This document shows, piece after piece, positions 1 to 8,695 of a stretch of DNA of 64,000 nucleotides. The stretch is taken from positions 1,182,501 to 1,246,500 of the forward strand of contig NZ_CP146606.1 of the NCBI RefSeq assembly GCF_032842945.2, given 5' to 3'. Source of the stretch: Roseovarius sp. W115 (lineage in GTDB: Bacteria; Pseudomonadota; Alphaproteobacteria; Rhodobacterales; Rhodobacteraceae). The notes beneath the pieces were generated by a model. It had not been told where the DNA came from and made no database searches. It was given only the letters and a program-made list of their open reading frames with translations. Positions within the stretch are counted from its first letter, which is position 1, and the number at the start of each line of letters is the position of its first letter. The translations under genes and the position numbers were made by a program.

Positions 1-543
1 GAAAACCAGTGGCCTGACTTGCCAACCTTTGACGAGCATCACGTAGTGCACCGCCCCCAAAATGGCCGCTGGGTATATCAACTTATGCAACTTGCCCCAG
101 GCCGCCGCTCCCATTTTGCGCACAGACACATTGTTTGAGGTCATTGCCAACGGAAGCAGCAGAACAAACGCCGCCATGCCCACAGTGATATAGGGCCGCT
201 TCACAATATCGGCCCAAACCCGATCGAGACGCTGCACATCCAACACAGCCCAAACCAAAAGATGACAGGCCACAAAGAAGAAACATGCCAGCCCGATGGC
301 TCGTCGGAATTTCAGAAGGTTTATCCCGAGAGTCCGCCGCAAGGGCGATACGGCCAGACCTAAGACCAGAAGATAAAGCGCCACCTCACCAAGCTGGTGT
401 TCCAGAGCCTTAACCGGATCAGCCCCAACGCGATTGTCGATCCCCAGCCACAACAGCCACCCCGCATACGCAAAACTTGCCAGGTAGATTGTCCACGGCG
501 GAATGCGCCGCAGCCCGGTGTTGATGAGATCGCTCAGCGTCAT
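1..543 (-). CDS. msrQ: MsrQ, heme-binding membrane subunit of the MsrPQ system (partial, 3' end off window)
   Basis: The minus-strand reading frame is open from the ATG at 543 to the window edge (181 codons, no stop), so the C-terminus is missing. It encodes several hydrophobic helices, including segments near residues 50-65 and 80-100, with histidines at helix ends typical of the YedZ/MsrQ ferric-reductase-like family. MsrQ passes electrons from the quinone pool through heme to periplasmic MsrP, which repairs oxidised methionines. Its ATG overlaps the msrP stop (TAATG), so the two are translationally coupled. The track starts at shorter internal ORFs only because no stop is present in the window. 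Confidence 0.88.
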   Translation of the reverse strand, partial: MTLSDLINTGLRRIPPWTIYLASFAYAGWLLWLGIDNRVGADPVKALEHQLGEVALYLLVLGLAVSPLRRTLGINLLKFRRAIGLACFFFVACHLLVWAVLDVQRLDRVWADIVKRPYITVGMAAFVLLLPLAMTSNNVSVRKMGAAAWGKLHKLIYPAAILGAVHYVMLVKGWQVRPLVF

Positions 544-1445
544 TAGTAGAACTTGGTCAGGTCCATGCCTTCATAGAGTGATGCCACCTCTTCGGCATAG
601 CCATTGAACATCAAAGTATCCTGACGGCGTGCAAACAAACCGGTGCCAAGCACGCGCTCGCTTGCCTGACTCCAGCGTGGATGATCCACCTCGGGATTCA
701 CATTGCTGTAGAATCCGTATTCGCGGGGGCCAGCCTTGTTCCAGCTTGTCGGCGGTTGGGTGTCGGTCAGCGTAATACGCACAATCGACTTGATCGACTT
801 GAACCCGTATTTCCACGGTACGACCAGCCGCAGCGGCGCGCCATTCTGATTAGGTATGTCTTTTCCATAGATACCGGTTGCCATGATCGTGAGTGGATGC
901 ATCGCCTCGTCCATGCGCAAGCCTTCAACATAGGGCCAATCTAACACCGGGTAGCGCATCCCGGGCATTTCCTCGGGGCGGTTGACCGTCTCAAACGCCG
1001 CATACTTGGCGTCAGATTGAACACCTGCCAATTCCAGAAGATCTGCAAGTTCAAATCCGTTCCAAGGAACAACCATCGACCAAGCTTCGACGCAGCGGAA
1101 GCGGTAGATGCGTTCTTCGACCGTCATTTTGGACATGATGTCCTCGAACGCATAGTCGCCCGGCTTGTCCACCATCCCGTCGATCTTCACCGACCATGGC
1201 TCGGTTGTCAGCATATGCGCATATTTCGATGGATCATCCTTGCGCGTGCCGAACTCATAATAGTTGCAATAGCTGGTGATATCATCCCAAGACGTTGGTT
1301 CCAGGTCTTCAGCGCTTGCGCTTTGACCAATACCCGACAGCCCTAACCCCGCCGCCGCGCCTGCAATGATGTGGCGGCGATTGAGATAAACGCCGTCGTC
1401 CGTCACATCACGGTCTGTCAGAGTGTTCTTCCAACGATTGGCCAT
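543..1445 (-). CDS. msrP: MsrP, periplasmic protein-methionine-sulfoxide reductase catalytic subunit
   Basis: 300 residues, the usual length for YedY/MsrP. The N-terminus carries a twin-arginine signal (RRHIIAG near residue 23, then an Ala/Gly-rich hydrophobic stretch), as expected for a molybdopterin enzyme exported folded by Tat. The sulfite-oxidase-fold signature YRFRCVEAWSM supplies the Cys that ligates molybdenum, and the C-terminal half keeps the family block around PWKYGFKSIKSI. It reduces methionine sulfoxide in periplasmic proteins using electrons from MsrQ, encoded directly downstream. The upstream gap of about 110 bases separates it from the HAD gene and presumably holds its promoter; no clear boxes were identified. 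Confidence 0.95.
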   Translation of the reverse strand: MANRWKNTLTDRDVTDDGVYLNRRHIIAGAAAGLGLSGIGQSASAEDLEPTSWDDITSYCNYYEFGTRKDDPSKYAHMLTTEPWSVKIDGMVDKPGDYAFEDIMSKMTVEERIYRFRCVEAWSMVVPWNGFELADLLELAGVQSDAKYAAFETVNRPEEMPGMRYPVLDWPYVEGLRMDEAMHPLTIMATGIYGKDIPNQNGAPLRLVVPWKYGFKSIKSIVRITLTDTQPPTSWNKAGPREYGFYSNVNPEVDHPRWSQASERVLGTGLFARRQDTLMFNGYAEEVASLYEGMDLTKFY

Positions 1446-1554
1446 ACATGAGCCTCCGGCAAATTCGGTTACGGTATGTCTGCTGTAACAGGTCGGTCTT
1501 TGTCAGCACAAAACAAGCTCACTCACAATGAGTTCGGTTCCTGTAACAATCGGC

Positions 1555-2208
1555 TCAGAGGCCCAGATACGCCCCGACGTCTGTCATATCCCTGACCACC
1601 ACATCGCAAATCGGAGTGAGCTTCGCAGGATCAGCCACCAGTGCAAATCCGACACACCGCATACCCGCCGCTTTGGCCGCGCGGGCGCCCGATGCGCTGT
1701 CCTCCACCACAACACAGTCTTGCGGTGCGACACCAAGCTGTGCAGCCGCATGACGATATATATCCGGCGCGGGTTTGGGATTGGCCAAATCGCGGGCGGA
1801 ATAGATATGAGGCTGAAGCAAATCCTTCAGCCCAACCTTGCCCAGCGTGATTTCCATCTTGGCCACAGGGCCATTAGATCCAACCGCAATCTTGATACCA
1901 GCAGTCGCAAGTGCCTCTACCAAAGCCTTGACCCCAGACACCTCCTCAGTTTGCGTCTTCAGCGCGGCAAACATTGTTTGATAAAACCGTTGTACCCAAT
2001 CCGCTGGAAGGTCAGCCCCGCGTTTGATTGCGCCTTCTGCCACCAACTCCATCGGACCAGCGCCATATATCTCGGCCGCCTCTTCCTTTGAGATATCTAA
2101 TCCACGTGCCCGCATATCCTGCCAAAAGAGCCGCGCACAGACGCGTTCGCTTTCCACAAGAACACCATCGCAGTCAAAGAGAACTGCCTTGCAAATGACA
2201 TTAGTCAT
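1555..2208 (-). CDS. HAD-superfamily hydrolase (phosphoglycolate phosphatase / beta-phosphoglucomutase-like)
   Basis: 217 residues. HAD motif I is DCDGVLVES near residue 12, with both catalytic aspartates. A helical cap follows, then motif II around VGSNGP, and motif III/IV around KPAPDIYRHAAAQLG and VVEDSASGARAAKAAGM. This arrangement is that of small sugar-phosphate or phosphoglycolate phosphatases of HAD subfamily IA; the substrate cannot be told from sequence. Its ATG overlaps the stop of the upstream FMN glutamate-synthase-like gene by four bases, so the two form an operon. Confidence 0.85.
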   Translation of the reverse strand: MTNVICKAVLFDCDGVLVESERVCARLFWQDMRARGLDISKEEAAEIYGAGPMELVAEGAIKRGADLPADWVQRFYQTMFAALKTQTEEVSGVKALVEALATAGIKIAVGSNGPVAKMEITLGKVGLKDLLQPHIYSARDLANPKPAPDIYRHAAAQLGVAPQDCVVVEDSASGARAAKAAGMRCVGFALVADPAKLTPICDVVVRDMTDVGAYLGL

Positions 2209-3698
2209 GGATGATGCGCAGCATCGAAACTCGGCCGGAATTTGTTCATCGGTACGGACGTACCATCCGCCTGAACGATCCGCACATGCCGCCGTCGCAT
2301 CAGACGTGGTTCAGCCACACCGACGGAATGGGCAATGGTCTCGACCTCTTTGATGACTTGCTTCGCATAGTTGGCGACTTTCTTGTACTTATCTTCGACA
2401 ACCAGTCCCGCCTGCAAATGCGGGTCGTGCGTGGTTATACCCGTCGGGCATGTATTGCGATTGCACTTCAGTGCCTGAATGCAGCCGAGGCTAAACATAA
2501 AGCCCCGCGCGGAGGTTACGAAATCCGCACCAGCGCAAATCGCCCAAGCTACATCGCCGGGATTTACCAGCTTGCCTGCCGCGATAATACGAATGCGGTC
2601 TTTCAGCCCATGCCTGTCACGCAAGTCCACCATTCGAGGCAGCGCCTCTCGAATGGGCAGTCCGACCAGATCCATCAACGGCATTGGCGCCGCCCCGGTG
2701 CCACCCTCACCGCCATCAATGGTGATGAAATCCGGCGCGCTTTCCTCGCCGCGTTCGGCGATCAGCTGAAAAAGTCCATCCCAAGCTTCGCTTGACCCGA
2801 CCACCGTTTTGAAACCCACAGGTCGCCCCGTGACGTCACGGATGTGACTCAGGAAATCAAGCAGCTCGCCAAAGTCATTCACTTCACGGTGGCGGTTTGG
2901 CGAAATACTATCCTGTCCTTCGGCTATCCCTCGAATTTTGGCGATCTCGGAATTGACCTTCTCGCCTGGCAGAATACCGCCCTTGCCGGGTTTGGCGCCC
3001 TGCGCAAGCTTCAATTCGAACATTTTGACCTGAGGATGCGCAGCGACCTCACGCAGTTTCTCATCGCTCAGCGCCCCATCCTCGGTGCGCACGCCATATT
3101 TTGCTGTACCGATCTGATAGACAATATCGCAACTGCCCTCCAGGTGAAACGGGCTGAGCCCACCCTCCCCTGTGTTCAGCCACACACCAGCCTCAGCAGC
3201 ACCCCTACTGAGCGCCTCAACGGCGGGACGCGAAATTGCGCCAAAGCTCATGCCTGAGATGTTGAAGATCGACTTGGCCTTAAAGGGAAGTGCCGCATGC
3301 GGTCCGATCTCCATCGGTTCAGTCGTCGCGAATTGATCGTCCAAAGGCGGGAAAGACGCAGGGACAAAAATAGGCGTCCCTGCCACATTCAGATTGCGGG
3401 TGGAGCCAAATGCAACTGTATTTCCCTTACCCTGCGCCGAATGCGCCACCCAATCCCGCTGCGCGCGGTTGAACGGCATCTCTTCACGATCCATGGCGAA
3501 AAAGTACTGACGAAAAAATTCACCCAACGAGGTGAACAATCCCCGAAATCGTCCAATCACCGGATAGTTCCGCCGAATGGCATCTCCGGTTTGGGTCTTA
3601 TCAATTATGTAGAAAAGTACGGCCGTCGCCAGAACAGCTCCGATAACCAGCACAAAAACGATAGCCAGCATCGCCAGCGCATTGAATGCGTATGTCAT
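2205..3698 (-). CDS. FMN-binding glutamate synthase-family protein, membrane anchored
   Basis: 497 residues. The N-terminus has a strong transmembrane helix (about residues 7-30). The rest matches the FMN-binding synthase domain of glutamate synthase: the block around ISGMSFGAISRPAVEALSRG, the glycine-rich phosphate-binding stretch DGGEGGTGAAP, and a Cys triplet in SLGCIQALKCNRNTCPTG like the 3Fe-4S ligands of GltB. It lacks the amidotransferase and C-terminal GXGXG domains, so it is one of the stand-alone, membrane-tethered relatives whose reaction is not well established. A good SD (GGAAGG) lies just before the ATG at 3698. The HAD gene overlaps its 3' end. Confidence 0.88.
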   Translation of the reverse strand: MTYAFNALAMLAIVFVLVIGAVLATAVLFYIIDKTQTGDAIRRNYPVIGRFRGLFTSLGEFFRQYFFAMDREEMPFNRAQRDWVAHSAQGKGNTVAFGSTRNLNVAGTPIFVPASFPPLDDQFATTEPMEIGPHAALPFKAKSIFNISGMSFGAISRPAVEALSRGAAEAGVWLNTGEGGLSPFHLEGSCDIVYQIGTAKYGVRTEDGALSDEKLREVAAHPQVKMFELKLAQGAKPGKGGILPGEKVNSEIAKIRGIAEGQDSISPNRHREVNDFGELLDFLSHIRDVTGRPVGFKTVVGSSEAWDGLFQLIAERGEESAPDFITIDGGEGGTGAAPMPLMDLVGLPIREALPRMVDLRDRHGLKDRIRIIAAGKLVNPGDVAWAICAGADFVTSARGFMFSLGCIQALKCNRNTCPTGITTHDPHLQAGLVVEDKYKKVANYAKQVIKEVETIAHSVGVAEPRLMRRRHVRIVQADGTSVPMNKFRPSFDAAHHP

Positions 3699-3871
3699 TA
3701 GACCTTCCGACGTTTAAGGGCATGCACAATTCCGTTATGCCACAGATGTCGGGCGTCACAAGACGAAAGACAGTTGGGAAATAGCCTCTGACAAGCTGCG
3801 TGCGGTTTCCAAGACTATGGGTGCAGGTTCTAACGGGGCGGAACGCACTGGTTGAACGAAACTTGTGGGCA

Positions 3872-5452
3872 CTATTTCTTATGGATCACAACCACCTGAT
3901 CCTTACGCTTCTTCTGATACCGGACCGGCTCGACGATGCATCCTGAAATGTCTTCTGACAGCGCGTTGAACTCGGCCGCGATAGCAGAGTCTGAATGCTT
4001 AAACTCTCGTTCATCCAACCAGCTCCGGAACAGTGCGGCTGTTTTTGTGATCCCTGGCTTCTCGTAGGTCTCTGGTTGCCAGCGCAAATCTTCAATCACA
4101 TAGAGGCCACCGGACGACAGCCGTGGAAAAATTTCCAGAAATGCATTTTGCTGGTGATGGCTCGCATGACTGGCATCATCAATAACAATCGTCGGGGCCG
4201 GTGTAATCTCTTCAATCGCATCAGCAATCTGCTGGCGTTCATCCATATCGCAGCGATGAAACTCAAAACGCTCATGCTCGAACCACGAAAAGTCAGAGAC
4301 ATCTAAGCCGTGGATGTCTGCTTTGGGGAAATACTCCAACCACATGCGGATCGAGGGCAAATCCGTTGTCACCCGATCCGCGCTTTTGCCATGCTCCGGC
4401 CCACCGATCAGCAATCCCATTTCAAGAAAGACAATCTCGCGGTCGCGATAAGGGTGGAACAGCATATGATACAACTCGGTGTAGCGATGCTTAGTTGAGC
4501 CCTTGTCTGATCCATACCGGTCTGCCAGATCGGTGAGGTTTTCACCACCTTTACCTGTGGGGACGCGCGCGGCGGACATGGATTTGCCTGCAGCATCGGC
4601 AGCCTTCAAAGCTTCTTTTTCTTCTCGTGACATGACTGGGGCGGCCTCGCAATCAATCTTGTGTTTGATGAGTGTTTCCGCAAGCCAACTGCCTGGTTCC
4701 GGCATCCCGCCTATGGCCGCCAGTTTCTCACGCACACGTCTTCCATAGAAGTGAACCGAAAAAGTCTCTGGCTTAATCAAGTCACTCACGTTTTCACGGG
4801 CGCGCGTGCGCAACAATGCGCGCCGATCGCGAAAGCTTACAGGATAAAGAGCTGAAATTGGAAAGGCGTATTTGGCTTCACCTGTCTTTTTCAAATAATG
4901 CGTCACGGCCTGAGGCCCCCACACACCCCAAGGCAGTTCACTTACATGCACTGGCGCACCATTTTCCTTAAGACTCTGTAGTTCTTGTTTCTTCTCTTTG
5001 GAGTACCACTCAGGGATATCATATTCATCCTCGGTCATCTCCAACAGCTGCCCCAAGGCATTGCTGTCGTTTGGCAATCCCAAAACACCACCATTTATAA
5101 GGTGTTCAGACTCCCACCCAAAGAAATGCCCGGTTTCACTTTCGAAAGGTTTCACACAGTAGGCATCAAGATCAGCCCAGATCATTCGGTCATTCTGACG
5201 CAGCAGATGATAACGGAACACGTCCGAAAAAAGGGCGAGACTACCCGTCCGACCATGCTCTAGGAAATTGTCAATTTTCAGAACAGAGTTCCCATGCACC
5301 AATTCGATGCCATCGGGCACATTCTGAATGTCCTTGTAGTGATAAAGTTTAACGTGGTGGCCTGCGTCTAAAAACGATTGCGCACAAAGAACCTCAACGT
5401 AGCTGAGTGCGCCTTCTACCCACAACATACCGATTTCGTATTCGCGGCTCAT
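3872..5452 (-). CDS. Two-domain glycosyltransferase (DXD type) fused to a SAM methyltransferase-like domain
   Basis: 526 residues. Residues 1 to about 260 look like a glycosyltransferase of the capsule/mannosyl sugar-binding DXD group: a short Rossmann start and the nucleotide-sugar/metal motif WADLD at residues 92-96. A linker rich in Lys/Ala/Glu follows (about 270-305). From about 308 on, the sequence resembles methyltransferases related to macrocin O-methyltransferases: DRYGSDKGSTKHRYTELY, the acidic loop LEMGLLIGG, VIDDASHASHHQ and GGLYVIEDLRW. Likely job: adding a sugar and methylating it, or another surface-glycan residue. It lies 33 bases downstream of the sulfotransferase-like gene, so it is the last gene of a three-gene operon. 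The acceptor is unknown. Confidence 0.7.
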   Translation of the reverse strand: MSREYEIGMLWVEGALSYVEVLCAQSFLDAGHHVKLYHYKDIQNVPDGIELVHGNSVLKIDNFLEHGRTGSLALFSDVFRYHLLRQNDRMIWADLDAYCVKPFESETGHFFGWESEHLINGGVLGLPNDSNALGQLLEMTEDEYDIPEWYSKEKKQELQSLKENGAPVHVSELPWGVWGPQAVTHYLKKTGEAKYAFPISALYPVSFRDRRALLRTRARENVSDLIKPETFSVHFYGRRVREKLAAIGGMPEPGSWLAETLIKHKIDCEAAPVMSREEKEALKAADAAGKSMSAARVPTGKGGENLTDLADRYGSDKGSTKHRYTELYHMLFHPYRDREIVFLEMGLLIGGPEHGKSADRVTTDLPSIRMWLEYFPKADIHGLDVSDFSWFEHERFEFHRCDMDERQQIADAIEEITPAPTIVIDDASHASHHQQNAFLEIFPRLSSGGLYVIEDLRWQPETYEKPGITKTAALFRSWLDEREFKHSDSAIAAEFNALSEDISGCIVEPVRYQKKRKDQVVVIHKK

Positions 5453-5485
5453 TTACTGTTCCGTCTTCTTGGTCAACTCAGCGGC

Positions 5486-6427
5486 TCATGCATGTTCGAC
5501 CTCAACAAGGCTGAAGTCCGGGTTTGTTCTAATTTCCGCAATATCTCTGTCATACATTCGTGACAAATGTGCCCGCTCAGAAGCCGTCCATGGATCATAT
5601 CCACCAAACTCTGCTCCCCGAGGATATTTTTCCTGCAAAGCGACCCGGTTCGCTAAGGCCGACTCGGCCCCGTCCCGGTAAATCATGGCAATCAACTCTT
5701 CGACCGCGCGGCCACTTGCGGTTGGGCGCTTATTCTTGTTTTTGGGTTGCTTAAATTTCCCAATATCTACCTCAGGGCCGCACAAATTGGCTAATATCCG
5801 ACTGTCGATGCCCTGAAAATCCTCGAACCGCCAAACATGAATCTGCGCCTCAGGAAAACACTTCTTGATGACTCTGAGCACTTTCATCCAGTTTGGCATG
5901 TGTTCCATTACACGGGTGCGCATGACGGTTTCATTTATGAAGTTTGCACTTGTGACAGACCGCAGATACTCCACATAAGCAGACGCAAAAAAATCCGCAT
6001 AGTTGCGCACCCCTAGGTGCACCTCGCGCACGGGCCACGGAAATTGAGACGCGAATGTTGCGATCAATTGGTCTCGCCACAGGTAAAGCAGCCCACGTTT
6101 CACACAATGTCCGCAATGTCCGGCCAAATTCTCGTCTGAAAAAACAATCCGTTTGATCTTGTGCTTCTTCGTCAAAAGACCGCCGAAAAAAGCAGCTGTC
6201 TTTTCGGCCAATTCCTTTTCGCTGTACTTGGTACGGTAGTTCAGACCCTGTTTTTCGTACACGTAGAGCTGACACGGCACAGTCAGCTCTTTTCGCGTGT
6301 CACGATGATGAACGTACAGGACACCATTGCGTTCAAGGTATCCCGCATTCCGGCCCAGTGTCGATTGAATGTGACTGGTCGCTGTCTTGTGGAACCCACC
6401 ATGCAAAATGACATAAGGCACCGTCAT
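5486..6427 (-). CDS. Sulfotransferase-like protein (PAPS-binding fold)
   Basis: 313 residues. The N-terminus HGGFHKTATSH (residues 9-19) has the form of the 5'-phosphosulfate-binding loop of sulfotransferases (FHKTATS replacing a Walker A). It is followed by the expected helix and a later region VRNYADFFASAYVEYL that fits the 3'-phosphate-binding RNPxDxxxS-like segment. The basic middle and tail are typical of bacterial carbohydrate sulfotransferase-like proteins. The ATG overlaps the stop of the upstream hydrolase-glycosyltransferase gene by four bases. In this setting it probably sulfates a surface glycan; the substrate is not visible from sequence. Confidence 0.7.
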   Translation of the reverse strand: MTVPYVILHGGFHKTATSHIQSTLGRNAGYLERNGVLYVHHRDTRKELTVPCQLYVYEKQGLNYRTKYSEKELAEKTAAFFGGLLTKKHKIKRIVFSDENLAGHCGHCVKRGLLYLWRDQLIATFASQFPWPVREVHLGVRNYADFFASAYVEYLRSVTSANFINETVMRTRVMEHMPNWMKVLRVIKKCFPEAQIHVWRFEDFQGIDSRILANLCGPEVDIGKFKQPKNKNKRPTASGRAVEELIAMIYRDGAESALANRVALQEKYPRGAEFGGYDPWTASERAHLSRMYDRDIAEIRTNPDFSLVEVEHA

Positions 6428-8448
6428 CCGGTCAACTGCTCTTTGACTAAGTCTACGCTATCTTCTGGATTCTGCCCGGGTGGATTGATTTTCTGCAGCA
6501 GCTTATGAAAATCAGCCCAATCTCTATTGGATTTCAACGCGGCAATCTTGGCGCGATGCCACGCACATGCTTCAGCATGCAGCCGCAACAGTTGAGGGTC
6601 TTTCAACAGTTTCTCGAACTCTTCTCGTGTGCGATCCACCGTCGGCAATAGCGACCGATCTTCTTCCATATTGAGGTTCATATCCGCCCAATATGCAACG
6701 CCTTGATCCCGATCAACATGGTTGGTCCGCCCACGGTCGCGCTTTACCAAGAAACTGTCGATCGACCGGACCGAGTAATGATGCAATCTGGCAAAGTCGT
6801 GTCGAAACCCACCCCAAGCCGACCAACCTGTTTGGAAATAAGCCTCCGGCATCAATTGCCCACCGGCGTCTTTCCAAACGAAACCTTCAGGGCGCCCTTT
6901 ATCGAACTTCGGACGGTGTACTCCGAAACGGTTGGCACCTCGACCGGGCCGAAACATGGATTTTAACCCCAACGCCCGGTACTTGTCGCGATAGTCTTCC
7001 GGTGCGCTCCAGATGAACTGCTCGGTGACCAGGTTTTCCTCGTAGCTGACTTTGTCGCCACAACCGAAAATCTTCCAGCAAAAGGAAATCGCGTCTGCCG
7101 TCCCTGTTGCCTCGAACAGATCCGGCAAGCGCCGATCACCGACGCGAATGTTCAGAAACTCATCGCAATCTGCGCACATCACCCAGTCGCACTCGGTGTA
7201 AAAATCTTCCTTCAAGGTGCGGCGCAATGCAGACCGCTGTGGGCTGGAACCCTTCTTGAATTTGTTGTCGATGTGCTTTGCCAAACCGAGCTCTTCCAGA
7301 CGCATGCCGATCCTGTCAGTGCCATCATCGCAATCGTTTGTGAAAACAAGAAAATCCGTGAATCCCAGAGCCCTATGATAGGCAACCCATTCGAGCATAA
7401 AAGGGCCTTCATTCTTCATCGTCGTTACGATGCCACAGCGCTCATTCTTGCGCGGTGCGAGCTTTTTTGCGACAGAAACGATTTTGAAGTCTGGATTTGG
7501 CGCTGGCTGGGGTGTGTCTTCTTTGACCTCCAGCCCATCCTGCGCCGCTCTCGCAGCCCGCTCTTCACGACGCGCCAAGGCGCGCAGACGCTTGCGAAAT
7601 ACTTTCGTAAATTGATCCGCCGTCTCGTCGCGACCCTTTTCACTGAAATACCCAGCGACAGCCCCACGATACCATTTTAGATCTCTTCGCCCCCTGTACA
7701 GTCGATAAAACTCTACGTCATTAAGCTCATCAAAAATCACAGCGTTCATCACCGGTTTCAGTGCGTTGATCTTGCGCAGGAACACTGCTGTCTTGTGGTT
7801 TGAATGACGGCAATTAAAGACACGAATATTGTCACCTTCAAACCGGCTCACGTGCTGTTTGTCCAACTCATGATACGGGTCATAAAAGATGTTAACCCGC
7901 TCCAGCTTGGCGGTAAGTTTCGACGCGTCCGACAAAGGCAGCGTCCAGTCCTGCCGCCGGCCACCCTCATACCGCGTTTCCCATGGAACAAGATCAGTAT
8001 CGAGCGTGCTCTGCGGGTTGACCGAAATCACATGCGCACCGGGCACCAGTGAGCCAAACGCGATAGCGGCGTATCCGCCCATGGACACACCTGCAAAAAT
8101 GACCCGGTCATAACCCTCGAAAAATCCCTCATCGGCCAGTTTCTGGAAACGTTCGATCAAATCCGAGTCGCGATACCAATCTGCGACATGCGCCATCACG
8201 CCCAGATGCGAAATGTTGATGTCCTTGGCAAATTTAAAGGCCCAGGGCTCGCGGCCTGGCGAGCGATCGCTCACATTCGAAAGGTTATCGAATGTCACCA
8301 GCAAACGCTTCACTGGCCTTTGTACGAACAACAGCGAATGGCGCAGACGCCGTTCAAGGAAGCCTTCCGCGTCGCCGCCTGGACGGATTTCATCGAACCA
8401 GAGCGGCAACTCTGGTGCGTCTGATGTCTCGGTGTCCTGCTCTGCCAT
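6424..8448 (-). CDS. Fusion protein: alpha/beta-hydrolase-like domain plus family 2-type glycosyltransferase
   Basis: 674 residues. The first ~300 form an alpha/beta-hydrolase-like domain with a nucleophile elbow GVSMGG (Ser122) after a predicted beta strand RVIFAG. From about residue 335 the protein is a glycosyltransferase of the group that begins CGIVTTMKNEGPFMLEWVAY and has a DXD-type motif ADCDEFLNI. Such proteins recur in Rhodobacteraceae near polysaccharide genes. The hydrolase part could act as an acyl or carbohydrate esterase on the same glycan (inference). It is the first gene of the three-gene minus-strand cluster; about 250 non-coding bases separate it from clpB. Confidence 0.72.
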   Translation of the reverse strand: MAEQDTETSDAPELPLWFDEIRPGGDAEGFLERRLRHSLLFVQRPVKRLLVTFDNLSNVSDRSPGREPWAFKFAKDINISHLGVMAHVADWYRDSDLIERFQKLADEGFFEGYDRVIFAGVSMGGYAAIAFGSLVPGAHVISVNPQSTLDTDLVPWETRYEGGRRQDWTLPLSDASKLTAKLERVNIFYDPYHELDKQHVSRFEGDNIRVFNCRHSNHKTAVFLRKINALKPVMNAVIFDELNDVEFYRLYRGRRDLKWYRGAVAGYFSEKGRDETADQFTKVFRKRLRALARREERAARAAQDGLEVKEDTPQPAPNPDFKIVSVAKKLAPRKNERCGIVTTMKNEGPFMLEWVAYHRALGFTDFLVFTNDCDDGTDRIGMRLEELGLAKHIDNKFKKGSSPQRSALRRTLKEDFYTECDWVMCADCDEFLNIRVGDRRLPDLFEATGTADAISFCWKIFGCGDKVSYEENLVTEQFIWSAPEDYRDKYRALGLKSMFRPGRGANRFGVHRPKFDKGRPEGFVWKDAGGQLMPEAYFQTGWSAWGGFRHDFARLHHYSVRSIDSFLVKRDRGRTNHVDRDQGVAYWADMNLNMEEDRSLLPTVDRTREEFEKLLKDPQLLRLHAEACAWHRAKIAALKSNRDWADFHKLLQKINPPGQNPEDSVDLVKEQLTG

Positions 8449-8620
8449 GACCCGGTCTTATAGAAGCTACGTTCAAATGCCCGGTAAATTCCCAGGCCCA
8501 ACTGCCTTTTGAGCACTATAGGCTTGCGCAGCAAACCGGTGCAACACTCGTGTTGAATCACAAAAACTGTCGCTGATCCAGAAACAATATCATCCTATTG
8601 TTTCCAAACCCCAAGCTTCT

Positions 8621-8640
8621 CTCTTGTCGCAAATACCCCA
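8621..8640. repeat. Dispersed intergenic repeat, copy 1
   Basis: The 20 bases CTCTTGTCGCAAATACCCCA after the clpB terminator recur, with few changes, at 52435-52455 (CTTTCTTGTCATAAATACCCC). Both copies sit in non-coding DNA close behind a gene's 3' end. Similar AAATACCCC-containing intergenic repeats are, from memory, common in this bacterial family. Confidence 0.4.
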
Positions 8641-8661
8641 CGCGTCGCTGGCGCGAACGAA

Positions 8662-8688
8662 ACCCCCGCCAATGTCGAAGGCGGGGGT
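8662..8688 (-). terminator. Rho-independent-like terminator of clpB
   Basis: A 9-bp perfect G/C stem (8662-8670 with 8680-8688) with a 9-base loop begins 8 bases after the clpB stop. On the minus strand it is followed by TTTCGTT, a modest U-tract. Confidence 0.75.
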
Positions 8689-8695
8689 CTATGTG

